A stretch of DNA of 64,000 nucleotides from NCBI RefSeq assembly GCF_041270065.1, contig NZ_CP065958.1:4898001-4962000 (forward strand). Direction: 5' to 3'. The first letter of the stretch is position 1. Every line of letters starts with the position of its first letter. The notes under the pieces are model-generated. The model ran no database searches. It saw only the letters and a program-made list of their open reading frames with translations, and was not told the DNA's origin. Made by a program: the position numbers and the translations under genes. The DNA is from Streptomyces fradiae (lineage in GTDB: Bacteria > Actinomycetota > Actinomycetes > Streptomycetales > Streptomycetaceae). Shown here one piece after another: positions 9,609 through 20,100 of this stretch.

Positions 9609-9720
9609 GGGATCTCCGTTCGTCCTGCGGCAGGTGCGGGTGTGGCTCCCTTTTCTTATCGTCGCTCGCATGCCGGACGGGGAAACCTCCGGCGACGACG
9701 CGCCCGCTACTGTGGAAACA

Positions 9721-9871
9721 CGCACGGCGACTGGCGTACGGGGAACCGACCCCGGGGGAGCCGTGCGCGGCAGACCACACGAGGTGCCGCTCGCCTGGGC
9801 ATCACGGGACACACCGTCGAGTCCCGTGCGCCACGCGCGTCGGGACCCAGCTGCCCGGAGGAGCGCACGCC
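9721..9871 (+). promoter_or_regulatory. ZTP (pfl) riboswitch in the glyA leader
   Basis: The leader matches the pfl/ZTP aptamer. P1 pairs CGCACGG (9721-9727) with CCGTGCG (9761-9767). It encloses GACTGGCG, a small P2 hairpin (GGGG 9740-9743 with CCCC 9750-9753) and GGGGGAG. The second conserved element CGCCTGGGCA is at 9792-9801 in a short P3 stem. A hairpin CACGGGAC/GTCCCGTG (9803-9810/9821-9828) follows. GGGCA in the aptamer can also pair with TGCCC (9852-9856) touching the ribosome site GGAGGAG (9857-9863), which suggests control of translation or termination. ZTP riboswitches sense the folate-starvation signals ZMP/ZTP and turn on one-carbon genes, fitting glyA. Confidence 0.88.
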
Positions 9872-11155
9872 ATGAACCTTCCCGCCACCGGCCTTCCCGC
9901 CCATCACCCCGCACTCTCCGCCGCCGACCCCGAGCTCGCCGCGCTCGTCGGCGCCGAGGAGCGGCTGCAGGCCGAGACCCTGCGGCTCATCCCCAGCGAG
10001 AACTACGTCTCCGCCGCCGTCCTCGAAGCCTCCGGCACCGTGCTGCAGAACAAGTACAGCGAGGGCTACCCCGGCCGCCGCTACTACGAGGGCCAGCAGA
10101 ACATCGACCAGGTCGAGACCCTCGCGATCGAGCGCGCCAAGGCCCTCTTCGGCGTCGACCACGCCAACGTCCAGCCGTACTCCGGCTCCCCGGCCAACCT
10201 CGCCGTCTACCTCGCCTTCGCGCAGCCCGGCGACACCGTGATGGGCATGGCCCTGCCCATGGGCGGCCACCTCACCCACGGCTGGGGCGTCTCCGCCACC
10301 GGCACGTGGTTCCGGGGCGTCCAGTACGGCGTACGCCAGGACAACGGCCTCATCGACTTCGACCAGGTCCGCGAGCTCGCCCTCGCCGAGCGCCCCAAGG
10401 TGATCTTCTGCGGCGGCACCGCGCTGCCCCGCACGATCGACTTCGCCGCCTTCGGCGAGATCGCCCGCGAGGCCGGCGCCGTGCTCGTCGCCGACGTCGC
10501 CCACATCGCCGGCCTCATCGCCGGCGGCGCCCACCCGTCCCCGGTCGGCCATGTGGACGTGATCTCCACGACCACCCACAAGACCCTGCGCGGCCCGCGC
10601 GGCGCCATGCTGATGTCCCGCGCCGAGCACGCCAAGGCCCTCGACAAGGCCGTCTTCCCGGGCCTCCAGGGCGGCCCGCACAACCAGACCACCGCCGCCA
10701 TCGCCGTCGCCCTCCACGAGGCGGCCCGGCCCGCCTTCCGGGAGTACGCCCACGCCGTCGTCGCCAACGCCAGGGCGCTCGCCGAGGCGCTGCTCGCCCG
10801 CGGCTTCGACCTGGTCTCCGGCGGCACCGACAACCACCTGATCCTGATGGACCTCACCCCCAAGGAGGTCCCCGGCAAGATCGCCGCCAAGGCCCTCGAT
10901 CGGGCCGGGATCGTCGTGAACTACAACACCGTCCCCTACGACCCCCGCAAGCCCTTCGACCCCTCCGGCGTCCGCATCGGCACCCCGTCCCTCACCTCCC
11001 GCGGCCTCACCACCGACCACATGCCGCAGGTCGCCGACTGGATCGACCGCGGTGTCACCGCCGCGGGCAAGGGCGACGAGGACGCCCTCGCGGTGATCCG
11101 TGCCGAGGTCGCCGAGCTCATGGCCGCCTTCCCGGCCCCGGGCCTGCCCGTCTGA
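9872..11155 (+). CDS. glyA: Serine hydroxymethyltransferase
   Basis: This 427-aa PLP enzyme interconverts serine and glycine while charging tetrahydrofolate with a one-carbon unit. Family motifs are LIPSENYVS, NKYSEGYPGRRYYEGQ, VQPYSGSPANLAVY, the PLP lysine in TTHKTLRGPRG (Lys237), and GGPHNQTTAAIAVAL. GGAGGAG lies 8 nt before the ATG. It is preceded by a ZTP riboswitch and followed by a terminator hairpin, so it is monocistronic and responds to folate status. The position before trpS agrees with the order I recall in Streptomyces. Confidence 0.96.
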   Translation: MNLPATGLPAHHPALSAADPELAALVGAEERLQAETLRLIPSENYVSAAVLEASGTVLQNKYSEGYPGRRYYEGQQNIDQVETLAIERAKALFGVDHANVQPYSGSPANLAVYLAFAQPGDTVMGMALPMGGHLTHGWGVSATGTWFRGVQYGVRQDNGLIDFDQVRELALAERPKVIFCGGTALPRTIDFAAFGEIAREAGAVLVADVAHIAGLIAGGAHPSPVGHVDVISTTTHKTLRGPRGAMLMSRAEHAKALDKAVFPGLQGGPHNQTTAAIAVALHEAARPAFREYAHAVVANARALAEALLARGFDLVSGGTDNHLILMDLTPKEVPGKIAAKALDRAGIVVNYNTVPYDPRKPFDPSGVRIGTPSLTSRGLTTDHMPQVADWIDRGVTAAGKGDEDALAVIRAEVAELMAAFPAPGLPV

Positions 11156-11181
11156 GTCCGCTCGACGCCCGCTCGACCGGG

Positions 11182-11209
11182 TGAGACGCGGGGTGTGTTC
11201 CGCGTCTCA
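11182..11209 (+). terminator. glyA terminator hairpin
   Basis: A perfect 10-bp stem (TGAGACGCGG at 11182-11191, CCGCGTCTCA at 11200-11209) with an 8-nt loop lies 27 nt after glyA. No T-run follows, as is usual for Streptomyces. Confidence 0.8.
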
Positions 11210-11259
11210 TCGGCCCGCGGTGGGCGGGCAGTCCGGGAACGCTCCGCACACCTGAGAGA

Positions 11260-12282
11260 ATGATGAGCATGGCCTCTGATCGACCTCGTGTGCTCTCCGG
11301 AATCCAGCCCACCGCAGGCTCGTTCCACCTCGGCAACTACCTCGGCGCCGTCCGGCAGTGGGTCGCGCTGCAGGAGTCCCACGACGCCTTCTACATGGTC
11401 GTGGACCTGCACGCGATCACGGTCCCGCAGGACCCCGCCGAGCTGCGCGCCAACACCCGGCTCGCCGCCGCCCAGCTGCTCGCCGCCGGTCTCGACCCGG
11501 AGCGCTGCACCCTCTTCGTCCAGAGCCATGTCCCCGAGCACGCCCAGCTCGGCTGGGTGATGAACTGCCTCACCGGCTTCGGCGAGGCCTCCCGGATGAC
11601 CCAGTTCAAGGACAAGTCCGCGAAGCAGGGCGCCGACCGCGCGACCGTCGGCCTCTTCACGTATCCGATCCTCCAGGTCGCCGACATCCTGCTCTACCAG
11701 GCCCACCAGGTCCCGGTCGGCGAGGACCAGCGCCAGCACATCGAGCTGACCCGCGACCTCGCGGAGCGCTTCAACGGGCGGTTCGGCGAGACGTTCACGA
11801 TCCCGGCGCCGTACATCCTCAAGGAGACGGCGAAGATCTACGACCTGCAGGACCCGGCGATCAAGATGAGCAAGTCGGCGTCCACGCCGAAGGGGCTCAT
11901 CAACCTGCTCGACGACCCGAAGACGACCGCCAAGAAGGTCAAGAGCGCGGTCACCGACACCGACACGGTGATCCGCTTCGACCCGGAGCACAAGGCCGGC
12001 GTCTCCAACCTGCTCACCATCATGTCCGTGCTCACCGACACGTCGGTCGCCGACCTGGAGAAGAGCTACGAGGGCAAGATGTACGGCGCCCTCAAGACCG
12101 ACCTCGCCGAGGTCATGGTGGACTTCGTCACTCCCTTCCGGACCCGCACCCAGGAGTACCTGGACGACCCCGAGACCTTGGACTCGGTGCTGGCCAAGGG
12201 CGCGGAGAAGGCCCGGGCGGTCGCCGCCGAGACGCTGGCGCAGACGTACGAGAAGATCGGCTTCCTGCCCGCCAAGCACTGA
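11260..12282 (+). CDS. trpS: Tryptophanyl-tRNA synthetase
   Basis: This roughly 340-aa class Ic aminoacyl-tRNA synthetase charges tRNA-Trp. The HIGH motif appears as HLGN in [12 protein letters not shown], and the KMSKS motif is exact at residues 202-206. [19 protein letters not shown] is the family's tRNA/active-site segment. The start is ambiguous among ATG 11260, 11263 and 11269. The third gives the better distance from GAGAG, so the true protein may be 337 aa. Length is normal for a bacterial single-domain TrpRS. It follows the glyA terminator and has its own short leader. Confidence 0.96.
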   Translation: MMSMASDRPRVLSGIQPTAGSFHLGNYLGAVRQWVALQESHDAFYMVVDLHAITVPQDPAELRANTRLAAAQLLAAGLDPERCTLFVQSHVPEHAQLGWVMNCLTGFGEASRMTQFKDKSAKQGADRATVGLFTYPILQVADILLYQAHQVPVGEDQRQHIELTRDLAERFNGRFGETFTIPAPYILKETAKIYDLQDPAIKMSKSASTPKGLINLLDDPKTTAKKVKSAVTDTDTVIRFDPEHKAGVSNLLTIMSVLTDTSVADLEKSYEGKMYGALKTDLAEVMVDFVTPFRTRTQEYLDDPETLDSVLAKGAEKARAVAAETLAQTYEKIGFLPAKH

Positions 12283-12391
12283 GCCGGGACGCGTGCCCGG
12301 GCACGGGTCGAACGACTCTGGCCGAAAGGGTGGTGCAAGCCGCACACTGGCGGCTGCACCACCACAATCCTGGACGATGGAGGAGAACGAC

Positions 12392-12982
12392 GTGGGGACC
12401 GTAACGCTCGGCGTTTCGATCGCGGTCCCGGAGCCTCACGGCAGCCTGCTCCAGGAGCGGCGCGCGGGCTTCGGGGATCCCGCCGCGCACGGCATTCCGA
12501 CCCACGTCACGCTGCTGCCGCCGACCGAGGTCGACGCGGAGCGGCTGCCGGAGATCGAGGCGCACCTCGCCTCGATCGCGGCGCTCAGCCGGCCCTTCGC
12601 GATGCGCCTGGAGGGCACCGGCACCTTCCGGCCGCTCTCCCCGGTGGTCTTCGTCAAGCTCGTCGAGGGCGCGACCGGCTGCGACCTGCTCCAGCAGCGC
12701 GTCCGCGACGAGGCCGGCCCGGTCCCGCGCGAGCTCCAGTTCCCGTACCACCCGCACGTCACCGTCGCGCACGGCATCGCCGAGGAGGCGATGGACCGCG
12801 CCTTCGAGGAGCTGTCCGGTTACGCGGCGGAGTGGACCTGCCGTTCCTTCGCGCTGTACGAGCAGGGCGCGGACGAGGTGTGGCGGAAGCTGTACGACTA
12901 CGAGTTCGGCAGCGGCCGCACGATCTCCGCCGTCCCGGCCCAGGGCGGCAGCCCGGTCGACGCCCCGGCCACGACCCCCTAG
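12392..12982 (+). CDS. 2'-5' RNA ligase-like 2H phosphoesterase
   Basis: The protein is 196 aa with the two H-x-T signatures of the 2H superfamily: HVTLLPP near residue 35 and HPHVTVAHG near residue 130. Family enzymes act on 2',3'-cyclic phosphate or 2'-5' linked RNA ends; the real substrate here is unknown. GTG 12392 was preferred to ATG 12377 because GGAGGAG ends 6 nt before it. The last 15 residues are a Pro/Ala tail. It is the last conserved core gene before the Rhs island. Confidence 0.85.
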   Translation: MGTVTLGVSIAVPEPHGSLLQERRAGFGDPAAHGIPTHVTLLPPTEVDAERLPEIEAHLASIAALSRPFAMRLEGTGTFRPLSPVVFVKLVEGATGCDLLQQRVRDEAGPVPRELQFPYHPHVTVAHGIAEEAMDRAFEELSGYAAEWTCRSFALYEQGADEVWRKLYDYEFGSGRTISAVPAQGGSPVDAPATTP

Positions 12983-13083
12983 CCGACTCATTCCCCTTGT
13001 GATCAATGGGCGCAGAAGATCGCCCCGCCACGGAGCGTGAATGGCGACCACTCCGGGGACGACCGGGCCGTGTGCCGAACGGT

Positions 13084-13122
13084 CTGCGGCGCCCACCCCT
13101 CGATAGGGAGTGGGCGCCGCAG
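13084..13122. terminator. Bidirectional terminator
   Basis: A 13-bp perfect stem (CTGCGGCGCCCAC at 13084-13096, its complement at 13110-13122), extended inside the loop by CCCT/AGGG. It lies between the convergent 2H phosphoesterase and FG-GAP genes. Confidence 0.8.
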
Positions 13123-13137
13123 GCGGTGTCGGGCCGG

Positions 13138-16100
13138 TCATCCGACGGCCAGTTTGTCCTTCCAGCCACCGCCGACTGCGCTCACCATCTCGGTTCCGCT
13201 GCCGGGCAGCACCGTCCGGCCGCCGGCGTAGAAGCGGACGGCACCATCAGTCCGCACACTCCAGACGTCGGGTATGGCGTCGCCGGTGGCGTCGGGAGTG
13301 CCGTACAGGAAGCGGATGCTGGTCCGGCCCCAGCCGCCGGATCCGTACACGATGTCGGCTCCGCCGGCCGAAGCGGCCGCCGACCCCAGCGATAGCAGGT
13401 CGACCCCCGAGCCGGAGGCAGCCTTCTTCCCCGTCCGCAGCATCAGGCGGGCGGCGGTGTTGGCCCGGTAGACAAGATCGGTCACCCCGTCCCCGGTGAT
13501 GTCCTGGACCGTGACGATGTCCTGGTCGAGCCACGCGGAGGACGACAGCTGAACCGCCCGCTCCACGGTGGCGCCGTTGTAGCCGATGAGAGCCCAGAAG
13601 GCGTCTCCGGCCTTGAGGAAGAAGTCCGGCTTGCCGTCTCCCGTCGCGTCGCCGGCGGCGGAGATCTGGGTGATGGTGCTCGGCGCGGGTGCGCCGGCCG
13701 GCAGCAGGACCTCCTGGCGCCGGTCGATGTTCACTCCTCCGTAGCCGTCACCCGGGTAGACCCACATCCTGCCCTCGCGGACAGCGATGAGGTCCTGCAG
13801 GCCGTCGCCTCCGTAGACGTCTCCCAGGTGGGTGATGAGGGTGTTCTTCCAGTAGCCGGAGGGTGCAGCGATGTACACCGGACTGCCGTCGTCGCCGACC
13901 GGGTCCTTGTCGGGGTTCCCTCGGTAGGCGCCTGACATGGAGTAGTCGAGGTCACCGGTTCCCTTGGTCAGGTCGGTGGTGGCCTCCGAGGGGTAGAGGC
14001 GGAGGTTGCCGTTGCCGTCCACGACCATGAGGTCCGGCAGCGCGTCGCCCGTGAAGTCTCCGGGCTTGTCCGCCTGGTCCCGGGGCGTGACGTAAAAGAA
14101 GTACTTGCGCGGCTCGGAGACGTGTCCGGCCCCGTCGACGGCCCGTACGTACAGGACGTTGGGTCCGGCCAGGGGTGGCTTGGCGTTGGAGATCGTCGTC
14201 AGCGTGGTCACCGGCGCGCCGCTCGTCCGTGCGACCGAGAAGGGGTACGAAGCCTGGTTGAAGCCGTACTCGAACTTCACGACGTCGGTCTGGGCGGCCT
14301 TGAAGGTGAACGAGCCGGCCGTGCCGAACTTGACGGCGCTCCACTTCATGTCCTCGGGCTCGTTGTTGAACCCGTTGTCGTTGGCGTCGGCGTCGGGGAA
14401 CTGGGTGGAGGTGACGGTCGGCGGTGAGGGCCGGGTGTTGTCGAAGACGAATCGGCAGGGAGTCTTCGTGTGGGAGTAGGCCGAACTCTTGCCGAACTTG
14501 TCGACGGCCCGGGCCCGCCACGAGTACGTGGCACCGTTGACGAGCTTGAGCCCACCGGTCACGTTCCCCGTGGGGAAGGGATCGGTGTGGACGCGGGCGG
14601 TCTTGGTCTGGCTGCCGACGGAGACGGTCCCCTTGGCTCCGAGCAGATTCGCCGTCGAACCGCCGGAGGGCCACAACTCGAAGATCAGGGAAGCCAGATT
14701 GCCGTCCTTGTCACTGCCGCCGCCCCAGAAGGTGAGGGAGGACGCGCCCACGTTGATGTAGGGAGCCGTCGTGTCACAGCTCTGGTTGGGGTCGAGGTCG
14801 AGACCGCTGGGCGGGGCCGGCGGACGGTTGTAGGCGAGATCGACGTACGGGCCGTAGTCGCCGTCGGCCTGGAATTTCTTCCAGGCGAACTGGGAGTTCT
14901 CGTCGCCTGCCTTGAACCCGATCGTGAGTGTCTTCCAGCCGCCGGTGACGGCCTTCTGCGCCGTCGACTTGATGTCGAACACGACGAAGTCGTCGGGGCA
15001 GGACGATGATTTCCAGCCGTGCGCGAAACTCGCTCCGCCGATCTTGTTCGAGTTGTTCATGCGCGGCGCGTTCTTCCAGTTTGTCTTGGAAGAGATGACG
15101 CCGGTCAGGTGAACGGTCATCGTTCGCGCGCTGCACGACCAGGAGTACGTCTCAAGGGCGCGCAGTTTCGCGCTGTGCACGATTGCGTCCTTGAGGTCGG
15201 GGTCCCAGTCGATGCTGAAGAAGGAACGTGACGTTCCCCAGGTGTCGGACTCGAACCCGACACGGGCTTCGTGGGTCCCACCCTTGTTGAAGTTCTTCCC
15301 GTTGTAGAAGCTCGCGTTCGGGTGACGGCTGTAAGCGGTGGTCCAGTCGTTGGTGTGCTTCTTCACCGAGGGATCGATGAAGACCGGGAAGACGGTGTCG
15401 GGATCGTTGAGAAACTCCTGGTCAGGGGTGAGGTACCAGCCTCTCGAGGTCCAGTCGTCCTCGATGTGGTCCAGATCGGTGCCGACGAGCGCGCCGTGCG
15501 AGTCGGGCTGCGGACCGTTCAGGGCGGGCAGGGAGAGCGTGGCGGCGGTGCCGGTCTGAGACGGCTCGGGTGTCGGTTCGGCGGGCACGGGAGGCAGCGG
15601 CGCGGACCCCGTGACGGGGTCGGGAGTCCCGTCGACTGCCTCGGGGAGCGGCTCGTCGAGAACGTCCCCCTGATCGCCGTTGTCGATGGCGTCCGTCGGT
15701 TCCGGCGTGACCGGATCCGTGGGGTCGGCGTCCGGCGACGGGGTCGAGCTGTCACTGGGCAGGGCCTCGGGCTCGGTCGGTGTCGCACCGCTGCCCGCCT
15801 GGCCGTCGCTGACGGCGGGAGAGCCCGCGCTGTCCCACATCAGCGGCGTCGCCGATTCGAGGACCTCCCGGCCGCTGTTGGTTCCGCTGAGCACGCCTGT
15901 GACGGGGTCGATGCGGAAGTCCAAGGTCCAGGACCAGAGCCCATAGGACAGTTTCGCGACGCGGGGGTCGGCGGCGGCCTCACGATTCTTGACGACGAGA
16001 ACCTGGGCGAATCCGCCGTCGTCGGCAGTGATCACCAGGTCCGCGCCGGGGATGATCTCTGGGTAGAGGATGCGGGAACCGTTGACGACAGGCTCGGGGA

Positions 16101-16638
16101 CGACACCGGGCCACGTCAATGCCATCCAGTCGTCGTCGGACTCGATGATGGCCAGCGAATTGAGTGGTGGAGAGGACATGGGAAGCAGGGCCACCGGTCG
16201 CCCGCCGGCTCTCGACGCCCGGTTGCTGCTCGGCCGTGAACCGGCTGAGAACACCATCTTGGTGTTGGTCGCCCGGGGGGACCAACCGCCCGGAACACGG
16301 ACGAGCGTGGTGTCGATCGGCTTCCACTCACCGCCCACCTTGGCGCGTACCGGGTTGGCGTGGATGCGGCGCTGCAGCAGTCCGTCGGGTCTGGCCCACG
16401 TCGTGGAGTACGGGGTGCGCAGGGCCGTGGCCTCCACGACTCTCCGTACCCTTGCCGCCTCCAGCGCCGCGTCGGCCTCTGTCAGCGGTCCCGTGGCCTT
16501 GGTGCGCGCTGGAGGTGGACTCCCGCTGTCTTCCGGGGCGTTCAGCCCCCACACGGTCAAGCCCGTGGCCACGACGGCGGCGGCCATGGCGGCCGCGATC
16601 GACCGGCGTCCGGGCATGCGGCGCCATCTGCTCGTCAT
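13138..16638 (-). CDS. Secreted DNRLRE/FG-GAP repeat protein, partner of the Rhs gene
   Basis: This 1166-aa protein begins with an Arg-rich n-region and a hydrophobic stretch (AAAMAAAVVATGLTVWGL), a signal peptide or membrane anchor. An N-terminal beta-rich region follows, then a Ser/Pro/Asp-rich linker (about 285-375). A DNRLRE-like region comes next (about 430-650, with NDWTTAYSRHPNASFYNG and cysteine-bearing strands), then a fibronectin-like part. The C-terminus carries VCBS/FG-GAP repeats with calcium-type loops (GDFTGDALPDLMVVD, GDATGDGKPDFF, ITGDGVTDLVY). It is divergent from the Rhs gene, sharing 462 bp of control region. Similar secreted beta-propeller proteins often accompany Rhs genes in Streptomyces. 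A display, shell or adhesion role is only inferred. The coding DNA is less GC-rich than its neighbours. Confidence 0.8.
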   Translation of the reverse strand: MTSRWRRMPGRRSIAAAMAAAVVATGLTVWGLNAPEDSGSPPPARTKATGPLTEADAALEAARVRRVVEATALRTPYSTTWARPDGLLQRRIHANPVRAKVGGEWKPIDTTLVRVPGGWSPRATNTKMVFSAGSRPSSNRASRAGGRPVALLPMSSPPLNSLAIIESDDDWMALTWPGVVPEPVVNGSRILYPEIIPGADLVITADDGGFAQVLVVKNREAAADPRVAKLSYGLWSWTLDFRIDPVTGVLSGTNSGREVLESATPLMWDSAGSPAVSDGQAGSGATPTEPEALPSDSSTPSPDADPTDPVTPEPTDAIDNGDQGDVLDEPLPEAVDGTPDPVTGSAPLPPVPAEPTPEPSQTGTAATLSLPALNGPQPDSHGALVGTDLDHIEDDWTSRGWYLTPDQEFLNDPDTVFPVFIDPSVKKHTNDWTTAYSRHPNASFYNGKNFNKGGTHEARVGFESDTWGTSRSFFSIDWDPDLKDAIVHSAKLRALETYSWSCSARTMTVHLTGVISSKTNWKNAPRMNNSNKIGGASFAHGWKSSSCPDDFVVFDIKSTAQKAVTGGWKTLTIGFKAGDENSQFAWKKFQADGDYGPYVDLAYNRPPAPPSGLDLDPNQSCDTTAPYINVGASSLTFWGGGSDKDGNLASLIFELWPSGGSTANLLGAKGTVSVGSQTKTARVHTDPFPTGNVTGGLKLVNGATYSWRARAVDKFGKSSAYSHTKTPCRFVFDNTRPSPPTVTSTQFPDADANDNGFNNEPEDMKWSAVKFGTAGSFTFKAAQTDVVKFEYGFNQASYPFSVARTSGAPVTTLTTISNAKPPLAGPNVLYVRAVDGAGHVSEPRKYFFYVTPRDQADKPGDFTGDALPDLMVVDGNGNLRLYPSEATTDLTKGTGDLDYSMSGAYRGNPDKDPVGDDGSPVYIAAPSGYWKNTLITHLGDVYGGDGLQDLIAVREGRMWVYPGDGYGGVNIDRRQEVLLPAGAPAPSTITQISAAGDATGDGKPDFFLKAGDAFWALIGYNGATVERAVQLSSSAWLDQDIVTVQDITGDGVTDLVYRANTAARLMLRTGKKAASGSGVDLLSLGSAAASAGGADIVYGSGGWGRTSIRFLYGTPDATGDAIPDVWSVRTDGAVRFYAGGRTVLPGSGTEMVSAVGGGWKDKLAVG

Positions 16639-17100
16639 GAGCGGATTCCCTTCCCCCCTCGAAACCGGAGGACGGGCGGCCCGTCCACCGGACTTCCTGG
16701 CCCGTCAGCAGGCACGCGAAGGCGCCGTCTGTGACGGATGCGTGGAGATCATGGACCAAGCAAGCCTGGGGAGTCACGGCCACGGCTGGGCTCCCACTGC
16801 AGCGGGGGCTGGCGGACTGCGGACGTGCGGGACCGTGCTCAGGAGGGAATGAATCGGAATCTCACGTGCGTAACATGTCAAAATGTGATGACCTTTTGGA
16901 AACTATGGGTGAAACGTTCCTCACTCGACATCTCTTGTCTCGTTACGTAGGGAAGTGGAGTGTTAGCGGACTGTGATGATCATCACTTGATCCTCGTTCC
17001 CCTGGATCTCCTTCACAGCTCCCGCACAGAATCCCCCGTGTCTGATGTGACCCGTCTGCGGTCCGCGCAGGGCACCACTTCGTCCGGGGGGACTCCACTC
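16639..17100. promoter_or_regulatory. Divergent control region of FG-GAP and Rhs genes
   Basis: This 462-bp spacer is distinctly richer in A+T than the rest of the window around 16855-16990, marking it as a promoter region. It holds a perfect 14-bp palindrome GTGATGATCATCAC at 16973-16986, a candidate operator. A frame in phase with the Rhs gene opens at GTG 16960 with TTA as its second codon, but the better start is GTG 17101. I see no other gene in it. Confidence 0.55.
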
Positions 17101-20100
17101 GTGCCTGCTTCAACTTCGGTGCGCCGTAGGCGCATTCGTTCCGGCGTGGCATCGGTGCTCGGTGCCGTGCTCATGGTCGCGCTGCTGCCTGTCGAAGCAC
17201 TTGCGCTGCCGCCGGATCCCACGAAGGACGAGGTCCCACGGGACGAACTCGTTCTGGAGAAGCTGCCGGAGACCGCCAGGGTCGCGGGAAGTACCCGGAA
17301 CGCGGGTCTGGACAGCATCGAGAGCAAGGCTCCGGAGAACCTGGAGGAGGCGCCGGCCGGGACAGCGTCGCCTCCTCCAGGCGGCTCCGCCCCCGTAACC
17401 TTCGACGCCCCCGCGGAGCAACCCGCACTCCACGCCGACAGCGATTCGTCGCCCGTGCAGGCATCGGCGTATGAAGACGCGGCAGGGGAACTCCTCCCCG
17501 CCGGGGCCCTGCCGGTGAAGCTCGGACAGGCGCCGGGGGCAGCCGCTCCCACCGGCACCTGGGAAGTCAGCCTCTCCTCGCGCACGGCACCCGAGGCGGA
17601 CGGGGTCGACGGTGCACTGGTCACCGTGACCGCGCCCGACACAGGGTCTGTTCCCGTGTCCATCCAGCTCGACTACAAGGCCTACGAAAACCTCTATGGG
17701 GCCGAATGGACGTCGCGACTGACGTTCGTCCAGTTCCCCGAGTGCTACCGCGACACACCGGAACTCGAGGTCTGCCAGACGTACGAAGAGCTGGACACGG
17801 TCAACGACCCGGTGACCAAGACCCTCACCGCGACCGTCGACACGGCCGCAGACGGCACCGTCACGCCGACAGTGGCCCCGCGTACGGTGACTGGACCGGG
17901 CGTGATGCAGGCGGCGTTCGTGTCATCCGCGACCGCGGGGGGTGACCGGGCGGTCGTGGGTGCCATCGACTCGGGCGCGGGCGAAGCCGGTTCGTTCAAG
18001 GCGACGCCGCTCGCTTCCAACGGAAGCTGGTCGGCCGGTGGTTCCTCCGGTGCCTTCTCCTGGTCCTACCCGTTGGCCGTGCCCCCTGCCCCCGCCGGCC
18101 CCGCGCCCGAGGTCGCCTTCCACTACAACTCCCAGGCCGTGGACGGCAAGACCGCCGGCACGAGCCCGCAGGCGTCCTGGATCGGAGAGGGCTGGGAGTA
18201 CGACCCGGGACACATCGAGCGCCGCTACCGCACCTGTCGGGACGACCGCGACGCCACCTCCGCCGGAACGCCCAACAACACGGCCAAGAAGGACAAGACC
18301 TCCGACCTGTGCTGGGTCTCCCACAATGCCGTCATCACTCTCAACGGCAAGTTGATGGAGCTCGTACGCGTCGGCGACAGCAACCTCTACAAGCCGCAGC
18401 AGGACGACGGAACCCGCGTCGAACTGAAGACCGGCGGATCCAATAACGACAACGACGGCGAGTACTGGGTCGTCACCACTCCGGATGGCATCACCTACAC
18501 CTACGGCCTGAACCGGATCGGTGAGGGCCACGCCGACACCAACTCCGTGTTCACCGTCCCCGTGTTCGGCAACCACCCGGGCGAGCCCTGCCACGCGGCC
18601 ACCTTCGCCGCCTCCCGCTGCAACGACGCCGACAAGAAGCAGCAGGCATGGTTCTGGGGCTTGGACAAGGTTGTCGACCTGCACGGCAACGTGATGGTCG
18701 TCAACTGGACCAAGGCGCAGAACCACTACGCGGTCAACAAGAAGTTCAAGACCCCGGAGGCCTACGACCGCGGCGGCATGCCCACGTCCATCGAGTACGG
18801 CCTGCGCTCCGGAGTCCTGGGGGCAACGCCAGCGGCCAAGGTCGACTTCGTTCTGAAAGAGCGCTGCCTCCAGGATGACACCGCCTGCGACCCGGCTCGG
18901 TTCGACAACACCAAGGAGCCCGCGGCGTACCGGCCCTGGTGGGACAGTCCCGGCAACCTGAACTGCAAGGCGGACTCGAAGCTCTGCCCGGCCTTCCCCT
19001 CCTTCTGGAGCCGTCAGCGCCTCGCCGAGGTCGTGACCTACGCCCACCGCCCGGGCGTGACGGGCCTCGCCAAGGTCGACACCTACCGGTTGCGCCACTC
19101 GTTTCCCCGGGACTGGTACGACACGTCTCCGGGGCTGTGGCTGAACTCGATCACCCGCTACGGCCACCGCCCGGGTGACACGGTCGGCACCCTGATGTCT
19201 CCGGCCGGCATCAGCTTCGCCCCGTATGTCGTCGATATCGCCCACCCGCTCGGCGGGTACCTCAAAGACCGCCAACTCCCCAACCTCGTCCCCCGGTCCA
19301 AGGACGACCCCCGCCCCGGCTTCACCCGCCCGCGTATCGGCTCCGTCCTCACAGAGAACGGCGGCGAGATCGAGGTGGTGTACACCGGAGGCTGCAAGGT
19401 CCAGCCCACGGTCGCACCGCAGGACAACACCGGTACCTGCTATCCCGTCCGGTGGTCCCCGGACGGTGACCTGGACAAGCCCGCCCTTGCCTGGTTCAAC
19501 AAGTACGTCGTCCAAACCGTGACCGAGACCGATCGGATCACCGGCGTCTCGGACCGCGTCACGACGCGATACACGTACCAGGACGCCGCCTGGGGGCTGA
19601 GCGACGACGAGTTCGTCAAGCCCGGACTGCGGACGTACAGCACGTGGCGCGGCTACCAGCAGGTGATCACGACCAAGGGCTATAAGGCCGACGTCCACCA
19701 GCAGACGCAGTCCTACGAGGTAACCCGCTACTTCCGCGGCAAGGGTGGGCCCGTCAAGGACTCGAAGGGGGCGGTGACGCTCGCCGCGGACGACGCTCCG
19801 CAGTACGCGGGGCTGCCCGCCGAAACCATCACCTACGACGGTTCCGGCGGAAAGGTCGTCAGGCGTGTCCTGAACTTCCCCTGGTCGAAGCAGACGTCCT
19901 CGCGCGAGCGGGCCGGCGGCCTCGACCCGCTGCTCGCTCACCAGGGCGGGATCAGCAGAACCGACGCCATCCAGACAGTGGATGCCGGATGGCAGGCGGT
20001 CAGGACCGAGACGGAGGTCGACGCCCACGGGTTCCCGGTTGAGGTGCGGAGCACGGTCGTCAAGCCGGACGGCACCGGCGGCGAAACGCTCAGCGACCCC

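Noticed and set aside
11156..11268. Possible T-box leader of trpS
   Set aside because: Only about 50-60 nt separate the glyA terminator from the start, too short for a T-box, and no T-box motif is visible.
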